DNA of 64,000 bases from DATBLE01 sp046732255 (GTDB lineage: Bacteria > Actinomycetota > Thermoleophilia > Gaiellales > Gaiellaceae), in contig JBKPMR010000031.1 in assembly GCA_046732255.1 (NCBI GenBank), forward strand, positions 1-64,000. Reading direction: 5' to 3'. The first letter of the stretch is position 1; each line of letters opens with the position of its first letter. Shown here one piece after another: positions 25,200-33,499 of this stretch. A program made the position numbers and the translations under genes. The notes under the pieces were generated by a model that worked only from the letters and a program-made list of their open reading frames with translations, was not told the DNA's origin and searched no databases.

Positions 25200-26069
25200 C
25201 TACCAGCGCACGCGCGGCGGCGCGGGCTCACCGTGGCCTTCCTGCCACGAGATGACCGGGTTGCGGAGCACGCCGATCCGCTCGATCTCGGCCTCCATCA
25301 CGTCGCCCGGCCTCAGGTAGAGCGAGGCGGCGTCCGGCGAGAACCCGGCAACCCCGCTCACCGTCCCCGTCGACAGCACGTCCCCGGCCGAGTACCCCAA
25401 CGCGGAGTAGTGCGAAACGATCTCCGGGATCGTCACCGACATCCGGCCCGAGTGGGAGGTCTGGCGCACCTCGCCGTTCACGCGCAGCTCCATCGCCAGG
25501 TCGTGCGGGTCCGCGATCTCGTCCGCGGTCACGATCCACGGCCCGAGCGGGCAGAACGTGTCAATCGCCTTGCAGAAGGAGAACACGCCCGACTCCATCT
25601 CGCGGCGCTGGATGTCACGGGCGGTGACGTCGTTGAAGATCACGTAGCCGGCGACGTAGTCCATGGCGTCCTCAGGGCCGAACCACTTGCCGTCGCGGCC
25701 GATCACGACCGCCAGCTCGAGCTCGTAGTCGAGCTCCTCGGTGAGGTGCTCGGGGTAGATCACGGGCTCGTCCTGGCCGACGAGGGCGTCGACGTTCTGG
25801 AAGAAGACGATCCAGGGCGCGATCTTGTGCGACCAGTCGACCTGCTTAGACTCCTCCTCGTGCTCGCGGAAGTTGCCGGCCGTGTGGAAGAACTTCTTCG
25901 GGACGATCGGCGGCCGCAGTTTCGCTCCGTCGAGAGGGACGCGCTCGCCGGTCTCGGCCGCGCCTCCGCGCTCGACCCACTCACGCGTCGTCGGGACGTC
26001 CAGGACGACGATCTCGTCGCCTTCGACCCGGCCGACGCGGCCCTCGTCGAACGTCACGAGGCGAGCCAC
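25200..26069 (-). CDS. Fumarylacetoacetate hydrolase-family protein
   Basis: A 289-residue FAH-fold enzyme. KFFHTAGNFREHEEES opens the catalytic domain. ELDYELELAVVIGRDGKWF supplies metal-binding Glu residues, and VIFNDVTARDIQRRE, DTFCPLGPWIVT and GDVLSTGTVSGVAGF complete the core. Members cleave fumarylacetoacetate or act on 2,4-diketo-3-deoxy or other acylpyruvates. It overlaps the peroxiredoxin gene by 16 nt and is the last gene of the unit led by the GntR-family regulator. A sugar-acid substrate is possible but inferred. Confidence 0.88.
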   Translation of the reverse strand: MARLVTFDEGRVGRVEGDEIVVLDVPTTREWVERGGAAETGERVPLDGAKLRPPIVPKKFFHTAGNFREHEEESKQVDWSHKIAPWIVFFQNVDALVGQDEPVIYPEHLTEELDYELELAVVIGRDGKWFGPEDAMDYVAGYVIFNDVTARDIQRREMESGVFSFCKAIDTFCPLGPWIVTADEIADPHDLAMELRVNGEVRQTSHSGRMSVTIPEIVSHYSALGYSAGDVLSTGTVSGVAGFSPDAASLYLRPGDVMEAEIERIGVLRNPVISWQEGHGEPAPPRVRW

Positions 26070-26605
26070 GCGACCACCTCCTCGGCGTTGCGGTCGGGCG
26101 GGAAGACCGGGTAGAAGACCTTCCCGATCCGCCCGGCGGCGAAGACGAGCGTGACCCGCTTGTAGAGCTTCGCTCCCTCGAACTCGAAGGTGGGCAGGCC
26201 GATCGCGTCCCGGAGTTGCAGCTCCGGGTCGGCGATCACGGGGTACGGGATGCCGAGCCGCCCCGAGAGCTCGATCTGCTCACCGAGCGTCTGCGCAGAG
26301 AGCCCGGCAACCCGCGCGCCCAGGGCGCGCAGCTCCTCGGCGTGGTCGCGGAAACCACAGGACTGCGGCGTGCACCCGCGGGCGCCCGGGATCGCGTTCC
26401 ACTCGTCCGGAATCGTCCGGCCGGGCCGGCCTGTGCGCGGGTAGACGTACAGCACTGAGCGCCGGGCGGCGAACTCGGCGAGGTCGACGGGCCCGAGCGA
26501 CGATTCCAGCTCGAGCGTAGGCACCGGCATCCCCTCCAGATGCGCGCAGGCGCCGTCGTCCACGGGCGCCGGCAGGTTGTCCGGCAGCTGGTAGACGTTC
26601 GTCAC
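26054..26605 (-). CDS. Peroxiredoxin (CTPQSC type)
   Basis: A 183-residue AhpC/TSA-type peroxiredoxin with thioredoxin fold. SVLYVYPRTGRP leads into the peroxidatic-cysteine region GARGCTPQSCGFRDHAEEL, where two Cys residues lie five apart, a pattern seen in atypical 2-Cys members. VAGLSAQTLGEQIELSGRLGIPYPVIADPELQL follows as the usual strand-helix pair. It reduces peroxides with thiols. The GTG at 26605 overlaps the M20 stop (GTGA). Confidence 0.85.
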   Translation of the reverse strand: MTNVYQLPDNLPAPVDDGACAHLEGMPVPTLELESSLGPVDLAEFAARRSVLYVYPRTGRPGRTIPDEWNAIPGARGCTPQSCGFRDHAEELRALGARVAGLSAQTLGEQIELSGRLGIPYPVIADPELQLRDAIGLPTFEFEGAKLYKRVTLVFAAGRIGKVFYPVFPPDRNAEEVVAWLAS

Positions 26606-27849
26606 GCGACTCCGCAGACGTGCTGCGCGGTCAGCGCATACACGCGCGCCGTGTCGACCAGCCCCTTGATCTCGAGGTTCTCGCCCTCCGCTCCGGGGAG
26701 GCCGCTCGAGGTGCCGTAGTTCACCGTGGGGATCCCGTAGCGGGTCAGGACGCTCGCGTCGGAGAACCAGCGGACCGTGTCGCGGTCGGGCGCGGAGCCG
26801 TGCACCTCGGTGTGCGCCGCGTCGATCGCCCGGACGAGCTCGTGGTCCTCCGCGATCTCGGCGCCCGGCGCCGACACGTAGATCTCCCAGTCGAGCCCGA
26901 AGTCGGGGAAGCGCGCCTGGAGCCCGCGCACCCACTCGGCCAGCGCTGCGCGTGCCTCCGCCATCGGCATCGTCGGCGGCACCCGCACGTCCAGGAACAG
27001 CGAGGTCCGCTCGGGCGTCCGCGAGAGGCGCCACGGGAAGCCGCCCCGGATCGACCCCACGTTGACGACTCCCGGCGTCCCTCCGTACGACGTCCGCGCC
27101 TGCCACTCGGGGATCCACTCGAGCACCGCGTCCAGCACGGCGCGCATCCGCACGATCGAGTTCTCCTCGGAACGGCCGCCGCTGAAGGCCGTGTGCATGA
27201 ACGGGCCGCGGGTGGTCAGCCGCATCCAGATGGAGCCGTAGTGGCCGAGCACGATCCGCTGCTCGGTCGGCTCCCCAAGGACGCACATGTCGGCGATCCC
27301 GCCGTGCGAGACGAGGTGGCGCGAGCCGGCCGCGTAGCCGCGGAACTCCTTGCCGCGGGCCTCGTCGCCCCACTGCGTCTTCTCGATCTCGCCGACCACG
27401 GCGGCGATCAGGACGTCGCCCTTCAGCCGCACCGCCGCCGCCTGCAGCGCACGCACAGCCTCGATGTAGCAGGCGAGCGCGCCCTTCATGTTCGAGATCC
27501 CGAGCCCGAACAGGTGCTCCCCCTCGACCCGCGCCTCGGGGCGGAACCCGCGGCCGGCGAGCCACGGCTCCCTGCCCGAGTACGACGTGTCCATGTGGCC
27601 GTTGAACATCAGCGTCTTCCCGCCGCCCGCGCCGCGCCACGTCCCGATCACGTTGGGGCGGCCGTCCTCGACCTCCTGCCACTGGACGTGCAGCCCCATG
27701 TCGTGGAACACGCGCGCGATGTGCTCGGCCATCGACTGCTCGTCGCCGGTCGGGCTGGGGATTTCGACCAGCGCGCTCGCCGTGTCGACGAGGCTGCGCC
27801 GGTCGATCTGGATCCCGGAGGAGGACGAGGGCCGCTTGCCTATCTGCAT
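26602..27849 (-). CDS. M20-family amidohydrolase/deacetylase
   Basis: A 415-residue di-zinc M20 hydrolase related to ArgE/DapE. LMFNGHMDTSYSGREPW gives the first His and the catalytic Asp. GISNMKGALACYIEAV holds the bridging-metal position (Asn where Asp is usual), VVGEIEK the general-base Glu region, and VLGEPTEQRIVLGHYGSIWM the next ligand. PFMHTAF supplies the dimerisation-domain His. It removes an acyl group or cleaves a small peptide-like substrate. Asn in place of the bridging Asp is worth noting. It overlaps the LLM gene by 10 nt. Confidence 0.8.
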   Translation of the reverse strand: MQIGKRPSSSSGIQIDRRSLVDTASALVEIPSPTGDEQSMAEHIARVFHDMGLHVQWQEVEDGRPNVIGTWRGAGGGKTLMFNGHMDTSYSGREPWLAGRGFRPEARVEGEHLFGLGISNMKGALACYIEAVRALQAAAVRLKGDVLIAAVVGEIEKTQWGDEARGKEFRGYAAGSRHLVSHGGIADMCVLGEPTEQRIVLGHYGSIWMRLTTRGPFMHTAFSGGRSEENSIVRMRAVLDAVLEWIPEWQARTSYGGTPGVVNVGSIRGGFPWRLSRTPERTSLFLDVRVPPTMPMAEARAALAEWVRGLQARFPDFGLDWEIYVSAPGAEIAEDHELVRAIDAAHTEVHGSAPDRDTVRWFSDASVLTRYGIPTVNYGTSSGLPGAEGENLEIKGLVDTARVYALTAQHVCGVA

Positions 27850-28883
27850 GCCGGGAGCACCTTCTCAGAGAAGAGTTTCAGTTGCCCGATCCGGTCGTCG
27901 CCCCAGAGCTCGAGCATCACGTGCGTGCAGCCGGCTTCGCGGTACTCCCGGATCGCGGCGATGCAGTCCTCGGGCGTGCCGGCGATCGGCCTGCACTTGT
28001 CCAGGATCTCGTCCGTGACCGCGGCCTTGGCCGCGAGCCGGCCGCCCTGCTCCATCGCCTCGGCGACCGGGCGGATCTCGTCCTGGGTCAGGCCGGCGCA
28101 CTCGAGCAGGGTGTCCGCGGCCGCCTGGATGTTCTGCACCTTGTTCGCGAGGTACATGGCCGCGATCTCGCGCGCGCCGTCGCGGCCCCGCTCGCGCTCC
28201 TGGTCGATCGAGGCCACGATCGTGCAGCCCAGGTCGAGCGAGTCGGGATCGCGGCCGGCAGCCTCCAGCTCGCCGCGGACGTAGCGGACGAACGCCGGCG
28301 TGGTGATCGAGGCCGTGAGCAGGCCGTCGGCCGCCTGTGCGGAGGCGCGGAGCATCATCGGCCCCGTCCCGGCGAAGTACAGCGGCACGTCCCAGCGGGG
28401 CGCATCGGCGTCGTCCTTCAGCGCGGGCACGTGCGCCGAGAAGACCTTGCCGTCCAGGTCGACCGCCTCGCCCGCGAGCACGCCGCGGACGATCGTCGCC
28501 GCCTCCTTCATCGCCGCGACCGGCCTCGAGTCGATCGACGCGTGCCGCATGAAGATCTTCGAGACGCCGAGCCCGAGGTAGAAGCGGCCCTGCCCGGCCG
28601 CCTCCTGCGTGACCCGCGCCTCCATCGCGATCTGGATCGGGTGCCGCGTGAACGGCGAGATGATCCCCCAGCCGACCGCCAGCCGCTCGGTCTCGCGGGC
28701 GACGAGGGCGGAGAGCGCGGTGGACGAGCGCGACTCCATCGAGTGCTTCCGCCACCAGGGGTAGGCCTCGGCCAGCCAGATCGTGTCGAAGCCGCCCTCG
28801 TCCATCGCGCGGGCGTGCCCGAGGATCTCCTCTAGGGGCTCCATCGTCAGCTGCATGACGCCGATTCGAAAGGGCGGGGGCAC
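27840..28883 (-). CDS. F420-type LLM oxidoreductase
   Basis: A 347-residue luciferase-like barrel. FRIGVMQLTMEPLEEILGHARAMDEGGFDTIWLAEAYPW is the first strand-helix module. LAVGWGIISPFTRHPIQIAMEARVTQEAAGQGRFYLGLGVSK is typical of F420-dependent members such as Mer-like reductases and G6PD relatives. VPLYFAGTGPMMLRASAQAADGL completes the fold. The GTG at 28883 is in frame and fits the family start; an ATG at 28856 is the alternative. It overlaps the M20 start and follows the regulator gene closely. Confidence 0.83.
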   Translation of the reverse strand: MPPPFRIGVMQLTMEPLEEILGHARAMDEGGFDTIWLAEAYPWWRKHSMESRSSTALSALVARETERLAVGWGIISPFTRHPIQIAMEARVTQEAAGQGRFYLGLGVSKIFMRHASIDSRPVAAMKEAATIVRGVLAGEAVDLDGKVFSAHVPALKDDADAPRWDVPLYFAGTGPMMLRASAQAADGLLTASITTPAFVRYVRGELEAAGRDPDSLDLGCTIVASIDQERERGRDGAREIAAMYLANKVQNIQAAADTLLECAGLTQDEIRPVAEAMEQGGRLAAKAAVTDEILDKCRPIAGTPEDCIAAIREYREAGCTHVMLELWGDDRIGQLKLFSEKVLPACR

Positions 28884-28900
28884 GCCCCGCGATCCTATGC

Positions 28901-29623
28901 CTACCGCTTGGAGCGCCGCCGCACTGCTGAGGCGAGGTTCTTCTTCGTGTCGTCGATCAGCCGGAGGACGGCCTCTTCGGCGGCATCTGGGTCGCGCGCC
29001 TCGATCGCCTTCACGATGGCGAGGTGGCGTCGGGCTGATCGGGGATACAGGCGGGAGCTCGCCGACGAGTACGCGAAGACCGTCCGCAGCACTGCCGTGA
29101 AGACCTCGTTCATGTGCTCGAGCAGCTCGTTCCTGCACGCCTCGAGCATCAGCCTGTGGAACCGGAGGTCGGGCTCCATGAAGGCGTCGAGGTCGTCGCC
29201 GGCGGCGGCCATCGCCTCCGAAGCCTCGTAGAGCGCGGCGATCTGGGCGTCGGTGGCGCGTTCGGCGGCCAGGCGAGCGGCGGCCGGCTCGATCATCCGG
29301 CGCAGCTCGAGCGCCGGCTCGAGGAACCGGGAGTCCGGGCCGGCCTCGATCTGCCAGGCGAGGACGTCGGGATCGAGCAGGTTCCAGTCCCGTCTCGGCC
29401 GCACACGGGTACCGACCTTCGGGCGGGACTCGACCAGCCCTTTCGCGGCGAGGACCTTGATCGCCTCGCGGACCACGGTCCGGCTGACCTCGGGTTGCGC
29501 GAGGGAGCCGTTGTCGGGGAGGGTGTCTCCCGGCTTCAGCTCGCCGTCGAGGATCCGCACCCCGATCTCGTGAACGACCGCGCCGTGCAGTCCTCGCCGA
29601 GGGTAGGTTCGCCGTTTAGTCAT
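28901..29623 (-). CDS. FadR-subfamily GntR transcriptional regulator
   Basis: A 240-residue regulator. The N-terminal winged helix-turn-helix runs through GELKPGDTLPDNGSLAQPEVSRTVVREAIKVLAAKGLVESRPKVGTRV. The C-terminal FCD ligand domain contains DLRFHRLMLEACRNELL with the metal-binding Asp and His, and RRHLAIVKAI the later His. Such regulators typically sense sugar acids or other carboxylates and repress adjacent genes. Its AT-rich upstream region is shared with the divergent sugar ABC operon, so it probably controls both directions. Confidence 0.88.
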   Translation of the reverse strand: MTKRRTYPRRGLHGAVVHEIGVRILDGELKPGDTLPDNGSLAQPEVSRTVVREAIKVLAAKGLVESRPKVGTRVRPRRDWNLLDPDVLAWQIEAGPDSRFLEPALELRRMIEPAAARLAAERATDAQIAALYEASEAMAAAGDDLDAFMEPDLRFHRLMLEACRNELLEHMNEVFTAVLRTVFAYSSASSRLYPRSARRHLAIVKAIEARDPDAAEEAVLRLIDDTKKNLASAVRRRSKR

Positions 29624-29714
29624 ACGATAATTCTATAACTAGACATCGCGGGTGAGGGGTGTTAGATTCGCGCCTCGGCGCGACCGCGCGTGTATCTGGA
29701 AGGAGGGAGCAAGA
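29624..29714 (+). promoter_or_regulatory. Divergent promoter/operator region for GntR and sugar ABC operon
   Basis: The stretch around 29620-29640 is unusually AT-rich for this genome. A good plus-strand promoter is present: TAGACA at 29640-29645, a 17-nt spacer and TAGATT at 29663-29668. AAGGAGGGA at 29700-29708 is the ribosome site for the GTG at 29715. The sequence CGATAATTCTATAAC just before the -35 is a plausible regulator site but not a clean dyad. Confidence 0.6.
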
Positions 29715-30740
29715 GTGAAACGAGCGCTGCGAATCGCCGTGCTGCCCCTCGCTGCGGGGGTTGTGGCCCTGGTCGCAGCCCTGTTCCTCGGAGTCGCGAG
29801 CAACGGGAACGCGTCGCCCTTCGCGGGCAAGTGGTGCAGCGGGCAGAAGATCGTGTTCTTTCCCGGCGGGCCTGCCGGCGGCGTGTTCGCCGTCAACGTC
29901 TACAACGGCGCCAAGCAGGCTGCCGCCGACCTCGGTGCGAACGTCCGCTACGTCTGGTCGAACTGGGACCCGGAGACGATGGTCAGCCAGTTCAAGTCGG
30001 CGATCGCCACGAACCCGGCCGGCATCGCGGTGATGGGCCATCCGGGTGACGCTGCCTTGAAGCCGTGGGTGACCAAGGCCGAGAGCAAGGGCATCATCGT
30101 CACGAGCCAGAACACCGAGCTGCCGACGCTCTTCAAGGCCTACCAGGCGAAGGGCTTCGGGTATGTGGGCCAGAACCTCTACAACTCCGGCGTCCTCCTC
30201 GGCCAGTCGGCCGTCTCCCAGCTGCATCTGAAGAAGGGCGACCGGGCGATGGTCTGGGGACTGCTGTCCCAGCCGACCCGCGGCCTGCGCACGAAAGGGG
30301 CGATCGACGCCTTGAAGAAGGCCGGGCTGAAGGTCGACTACATCGAGATCAACAAGCAGACGAACGCCGACCCGGCGGCGGGCATCCCGACCTTCACCGC
30401 GTACGTCAGCTCACATCCTGACGTGAAGCTGGTCGTCACCGACCACGGCGGTCTCACCGCCACCGCGCAGACGTACCTGAAGGCGACGCACAAGGGCCCG
30501 AACGACATCGGCATCGCCGGATTCGACCTGTCGCCCGCGACGATCACCGCGATCCAGGGCGGCTGGACGGATCTCGTCCTCGACCAGCAGGAGTGGCTGC
30601 AGGGCTACCTGCCGATCCTCCAGGTCTGCATGACGAAGGTCTACAAGTTCGCCGGGCTCTACATCGACACGGGATCCGGGATCATCAACAAGGGCAACGT
30701 GGCGCCGCTCGTGCCTCTCGTCAAGCGGCTGATCAGGTAA
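29715..30740 (+). CDS. Sugar ABC transporter substrate-binding protein (RbsB-like)
   Basis: A 341-residue periplasmic-binding protein of the sugar-binding Peripla_BP_4 type. The N-terminus VKRALRIAVLPLAAGVVALVAALFLGVA is a signal segment ending near SNGNASP. The mature part starts with IVFFPGGPAGGVFAVNVYNGAKQAAADLGANVRYV, then GIAVMGHPGDAALKPWVTKAESKGIIVTSQN and VVTDHGGLTATAQTYLK. Such proteins bind ribose, xylose, fructose or sugar-acid-like ligands. The GTG at 29715 is supported by the ribosome site. A 14-bp hairpin separates it from the ATPase gene. Confidence 0.88.
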   Translation: MKRALRIAVLPLAAGVVALVAALFLGVASNGNASPFAGKWCSGQKIVFFPGGPAGGVFAVNVYNGAKQAAADLGANVRYVWSNWDPETMVSQFKSAIATNPAGIAVMGHPGDAALKPWVTKAESKGIIVTSQNTELPTLFKAYQAKGFGYVGQNLYNSGVLLGQSAVSQLHLKKGDRAMVWGLLSQPTRGLRTKGAIDALKKAGLKVDYIEINKQTNADPAAGIPTFTAYVSSHPDVKLVVTDHGGLTATAQTYLKATHKGPNDIGIAGFDLSPATITAIQGGWTDLVLDQQEWLQGYLPILQVCMTKVYKFAGLYIDTGSGIINKGNVAPLVPLVKRLIR

Positions 30741-30769
30741 CGGGAGGTTCCCGACGCGGAACTCGCGAG

Positions 30770-30805
30770 GAGAGCGGCGGCGCACGAGGTAGCGCCGCCG
30801 CTCTC
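30770..30805 (+). terminator. 14-bp hairpin after the substrate-binding gene
   Basis: GAGAGCGGCGGCGC pairs perfectly with GCGCCGCCGCTCTC around an 8-nt loop. No T-tract follows. In ABC operons such a structure commonly trims or stabilises the mRNA so the binding protein is made in excess over the membrane parts. Confidence 0.6.
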
Positions 30806-30827
30806 TGCGAAACTCCCGCAAACGTCC

Positions 30828-31607
30828 ATGGAGACGGCGACGACGAATCTTCTCGAGCTCGAGCATATCTCGAAGTCGTTCGACCACGTGCGAGCGCTGC
30901 AGGACGTCAGCCTCACCGTCGGCGTCGACGAGATCGTCGGCCTGCTGGGCGACAACGGCGCCGGGAAGTCGACGCTGATCAAGATCATCACCGGGTTCCA
31001 CGCGCCCGACAGCGGGGCGATCAGGTGGAAGGGCGAGGAGGTCCATCACCTCTCGGTGCAGCGTGCCCGCGACCTCGGCATCGAGACCGTCTACCAGGAG
31101 CGGGCCCTGGCCGACCAGCAGACGTTGTGGCGGAACATCTTCATGGGCCGCGAGCGGACGAGCCGCGTCGGGCTGCTCGACGTTGCGGGCATGCGGTCCG
31201 AGACACAGACGCTGATGCAGGAGTTCCTGCGCTTCACCTCGCAGGCGGTGACGCCGGACTCGTTCGTCGGGACGATGTCGGGAGGCGAGCGCCAGGGCGT
31301 GGCGATCGCGCGCGCACTCCACTTCGAGGCCGAGCTCGTCATCCTCGACGAGCCGACGATGGGGCTGTCGGTGACCGAGACGAGGAAGACGCTCGACTTC
31401 GTGCGCGGGATCAAGGACGCCGGCAAGGCGTGCATCTTCATCGACCACAACCTCTTCAACGTGCACGAGATCTGCGAGCGGGTGGTCGTCATCGACCGCG
31501 GCCGTGTCGCCGGGGAGTTCCGGCCGTCCGAGATGAGCGTCCACGAGCTCGTCGAGCAGATGCGGCACGTCGCCGAGACCGGCCGCTTGCACGGGACGGC
31601 GGCATGA
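30828..31607 (+). CDS. Sugar ABC transporter ATPase (single domain)
   Basis: A 259-residue nucleotide-binding subunit of the CUT2-like sugar class (FrcA type). Walker A is GDNGAGKST, the signature is MSGGERQGVAIARAL, Walker B is LVILDEPTMGLSV and the H-loop is CIFIDHNLFNVHEI. Unlike RbsA/XylG it has one ATPase domain, so two copies must pair. The ATG overlaps no upstream gene; its stop overlaps the permease ATG. Confidence 0.9.
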   Translation: METATTNLLELEHISKSFDHVRALQDVSLTVGVDEIVGLLGDNGAGKSTLIKIITGFHAPDSGAIRWKGEEVHHLSVQRARDLGIETVYQERALADQQTLWRNIFMGRERTSRVGLLDVAGMRSETQTLMQEFLRFTSQAVTPDSFVGTMSGGERQGVAIARALHFEAELVILDEPTMGLSVTETRKTLDFVRGIKDAGKACIFIDHNLFNVHEICERVVVIDRGRVAGEFRPSEMSVHELVEQMRHVAETGRLHGTAA

Positions 31608-32611
31608 GCCGCGTCGAGGCCCAGCCCGGGCTGCCCGCGCCCACCCCGGCGAAGACGCCCTCAGCGGCCTGGCACAAGACGTTCCCGGTGCGGTACGGGC
31701 TCCAGCTCGGCACCTTCGCGATGGCGCTGGTGCTCTGGACGGTCCTCGCGATCGGTGCGTCAGAGACCTGGCTGCACTTCGACATCTACAGCTCGCTGAT
31801 GTCGTCTGTGCCGATCACGGGGATGATCGCGCTCTCGCTGACCCTGGTCGTGATCGCCCGCGAGATCGACCTCTCGTTCGGCTCGGTGATGGCGGTCGGG
31901 GCCTGGGTCTTCGTCTCCGTGGGGCAACCGGAGCTCGGCCTCATCGCCGGGCTCGCCGCCGGCCTCGGGGTCGGCCTCCTGAACGGGTTCATCGTCGTCC
32001 GCTTCGGCATCCCCTCGCTCGTCGCGACGATCGGCACGTGGTTCTTCTGGGGTGGGATCGTGGTCTGGAGGACCGGCGGGAAGGGAGCCGGAACCGAATT
32101 CGCGAGCGGCTTCGTGCAGAGCCTGCTCACCGGGCGATGGCACGGCATCCCGGCGGAGTTCTTCTGGATGGTCGGGATCGCGATCGTGCTCTGGATCCTG
32201 CTCAACCGGCACCGCTTCGGCGCCCACGTCTACCTCGTCGGCGACAACGAGCAGAGCGCCCGGATGATGGGCGTCCGCTCCGACCGCGTCCGGGTAGCGG
32301 TATTCGCGCTCGTCGGGATGACCGCAGCCTTCGCCGGCATCGCCTCGACCCTGGAGACGAACTACTTCTGGCCGACGGTCGGAAGTGGGGCGATGCTGCC
32401 GACGGTCGCGGCCGTCTTCCTCGGCGGCACCTCGATCTTCGGCGGCCGCGGAACGATCTTCGGAACCTTCGTCGGCGCGTTCGTGATCGGCGCGATCGAG
32501 CCGGGCATCGTTTCGCTCGGCTGGACGGGGCTGCTGACCCAGGTGATCTACGGCGCCGTGATCGTCGGCGCGCTGATCATGCAGTCGGTCGTGATGCGCC
32601 GCATGCGTTAA
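31604..32611 (+). CDS. Sugar ABC transporter permease (RbsC/FrcC-like)
   Basis: A 335-residue membrane protein with about nine to ten helices. SSVPITGMIALSLTLVVIAREIDLSFGSVMAVGAW is the family core with the REIDLS turn. GNNEQ-like GDNEQSARMMGVRSDRVRV is the ATPase-contact loop, and AAVFLGGTSIFGGRGTIFGTFVGAFVIG closes the domain. A 40-residue Pro-rich cytoplasmic N-terminus precedes the first helix. Its stop shares TTAA with the convergent MBL-fold gene. Confidence 0.9.
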   Translation: MSRVEAQPGLPAPTPAKTPSAAWHKTFPVRYGLQLGTFAMALVLWTVLAIGASETWLHFDIYSSLMSSVPITGMIALSLTLVVIAREIDLSFGSVMAVGAWVFVSVGQPELGLIAGLAAGLGVGLLNGFIVVRFGIPSLVATIGTWFFWGGIVVWRTGGKGAGTEFASGFVQSLLTGRWHGIPAEFFWMVGIAIVLWILLNRHRFGAHVYLVGDNEQSARMMGVRSDRVRVAVFALVGMTAAFAGIASTLETNYFWPTVGSGAMLPTVAAVFLGGTSIFGGRGTIFGTFVGAFVIGAIEPGIVSLGWTGLLTQVIYGAVIVGALIMQSVVMRRMR

Positions 32612-33480
32612 TGAGCCGCCTCGCGGACGGTCGCGCCCAGCTCGGTCATGAACTGGGGGAACGGTCCGAGTGCGGCGTCGACGCGCTGCGTGAGCGCCCA
32701 GAGGTCGCTCCGCTCCTCGCCCGGGGCGTCGCGCACGACCCGCTCGACGTCGTCGACGAACGCCCTGCCGACCGCGAGCCACTCGAGCGCCTCGTCCCGA
32801 CCGAGGACGGGATAGTGCGCGGTGAGCAGGAGCTCGGGCCGGAGCGCCTCGAGCCGCTCGATCGTCTGCCGCAGGGCGGCCAGGTCGTAGTAGCGCGGCG
32901 GGATCAGCTTGTTCCCGGCCCGGTCGTAGATGCCGTCGGCGAGGACCGCGTCGATGATGATCGCCGCCTGGTTCTGCTCGTCCCACAGCCCGAGGTGGCC
33001 GGGCGTGTGACCGGGGAGGTGCAAGACCTCGACGACCCGGTCGGCGTCGAGCCGGATCGTCTCGCCGCCGATCAGCCCGACGTCGATCGGACAGTCGCCG
33101 CTCATCGAGGCGAGCAGCTCGTCGGCGTCCATCGGCGGGAACCCGAACGCGGCGTGCCAGCCGTAGTTCTCGCGGACGAGCGCCTCGTTCGACTCGACCC
33201 AGCGCCGATCGAGCTCGTGGCACGCGAAGACCGCGTGCGGGTGGGCATCGCGGAACGCGCGGTTGCCGCCCACATGGTCGTTGTCGGCGTGGCTGATCAG
33301 GACGAAGTCCGGCTCCAGCCCTGCCCGACTCAGGTAGGGGTCGATCACCGCCGCCGGCGTGTCGGCGAGCCCTGTGTCGACGAGCACGGAACGGTCGCGG
33401 CCGGCGACGACGTACTGGCACATGAAACGCGGCCCGAGGTCGCTCTCGATGCGGTAGATGCCGTCGGCGATTTCAGTCAT
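32608..33480 (-). CDS. MBL-fold metal-dependent hydrolase
   Basis: A 290-residue metallo-beta-lactamase-fold protein. VLISHADNDHVGGNRAF is the metal motif (His-x-Asp-x-Asp-His form). LHLPGHTPGHLGLW gives the next His, AIIIDAVLADG the bridging Asp and LLTAHYPVLGR the last His. A thioesterase, lactonase or related hydrolase is likely. It sits between the sugar transporter and the dehydratase and could act as the sugar lactonase of the pathway, but this is inference from position only. It is divergent from the dehydratase with a 19-nt gap. Confidence 0.82.
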   Translation of the reverse strand: MTEIADGIYRIESDLGPRFMCQYVVAGRDRSVLVDTGLADTPAAVIDPYLSRAGLEPDFVLISHADNDHVGGNRAFRDAHPHAVFACHELDRRWVESNEALVRENYGWHAAFGFPPMDADELLASMSGDCPIDVGLIGGETIRLDADRVVEVLHLPGHTPGHLGLWDEQNQAAIIIDAVLADGIYDRAGNKLIPPRYYDLAALRQTIERLEALRPELLLTAHYPVLGRDEALEWLAVGRAFVDDVERVVRDAPGEERSDLWALTQRVDAALGPFPQFMTELGATVREAAH

Positions 33481-33499
33481 TCGGACAAGGAGGAGCGAC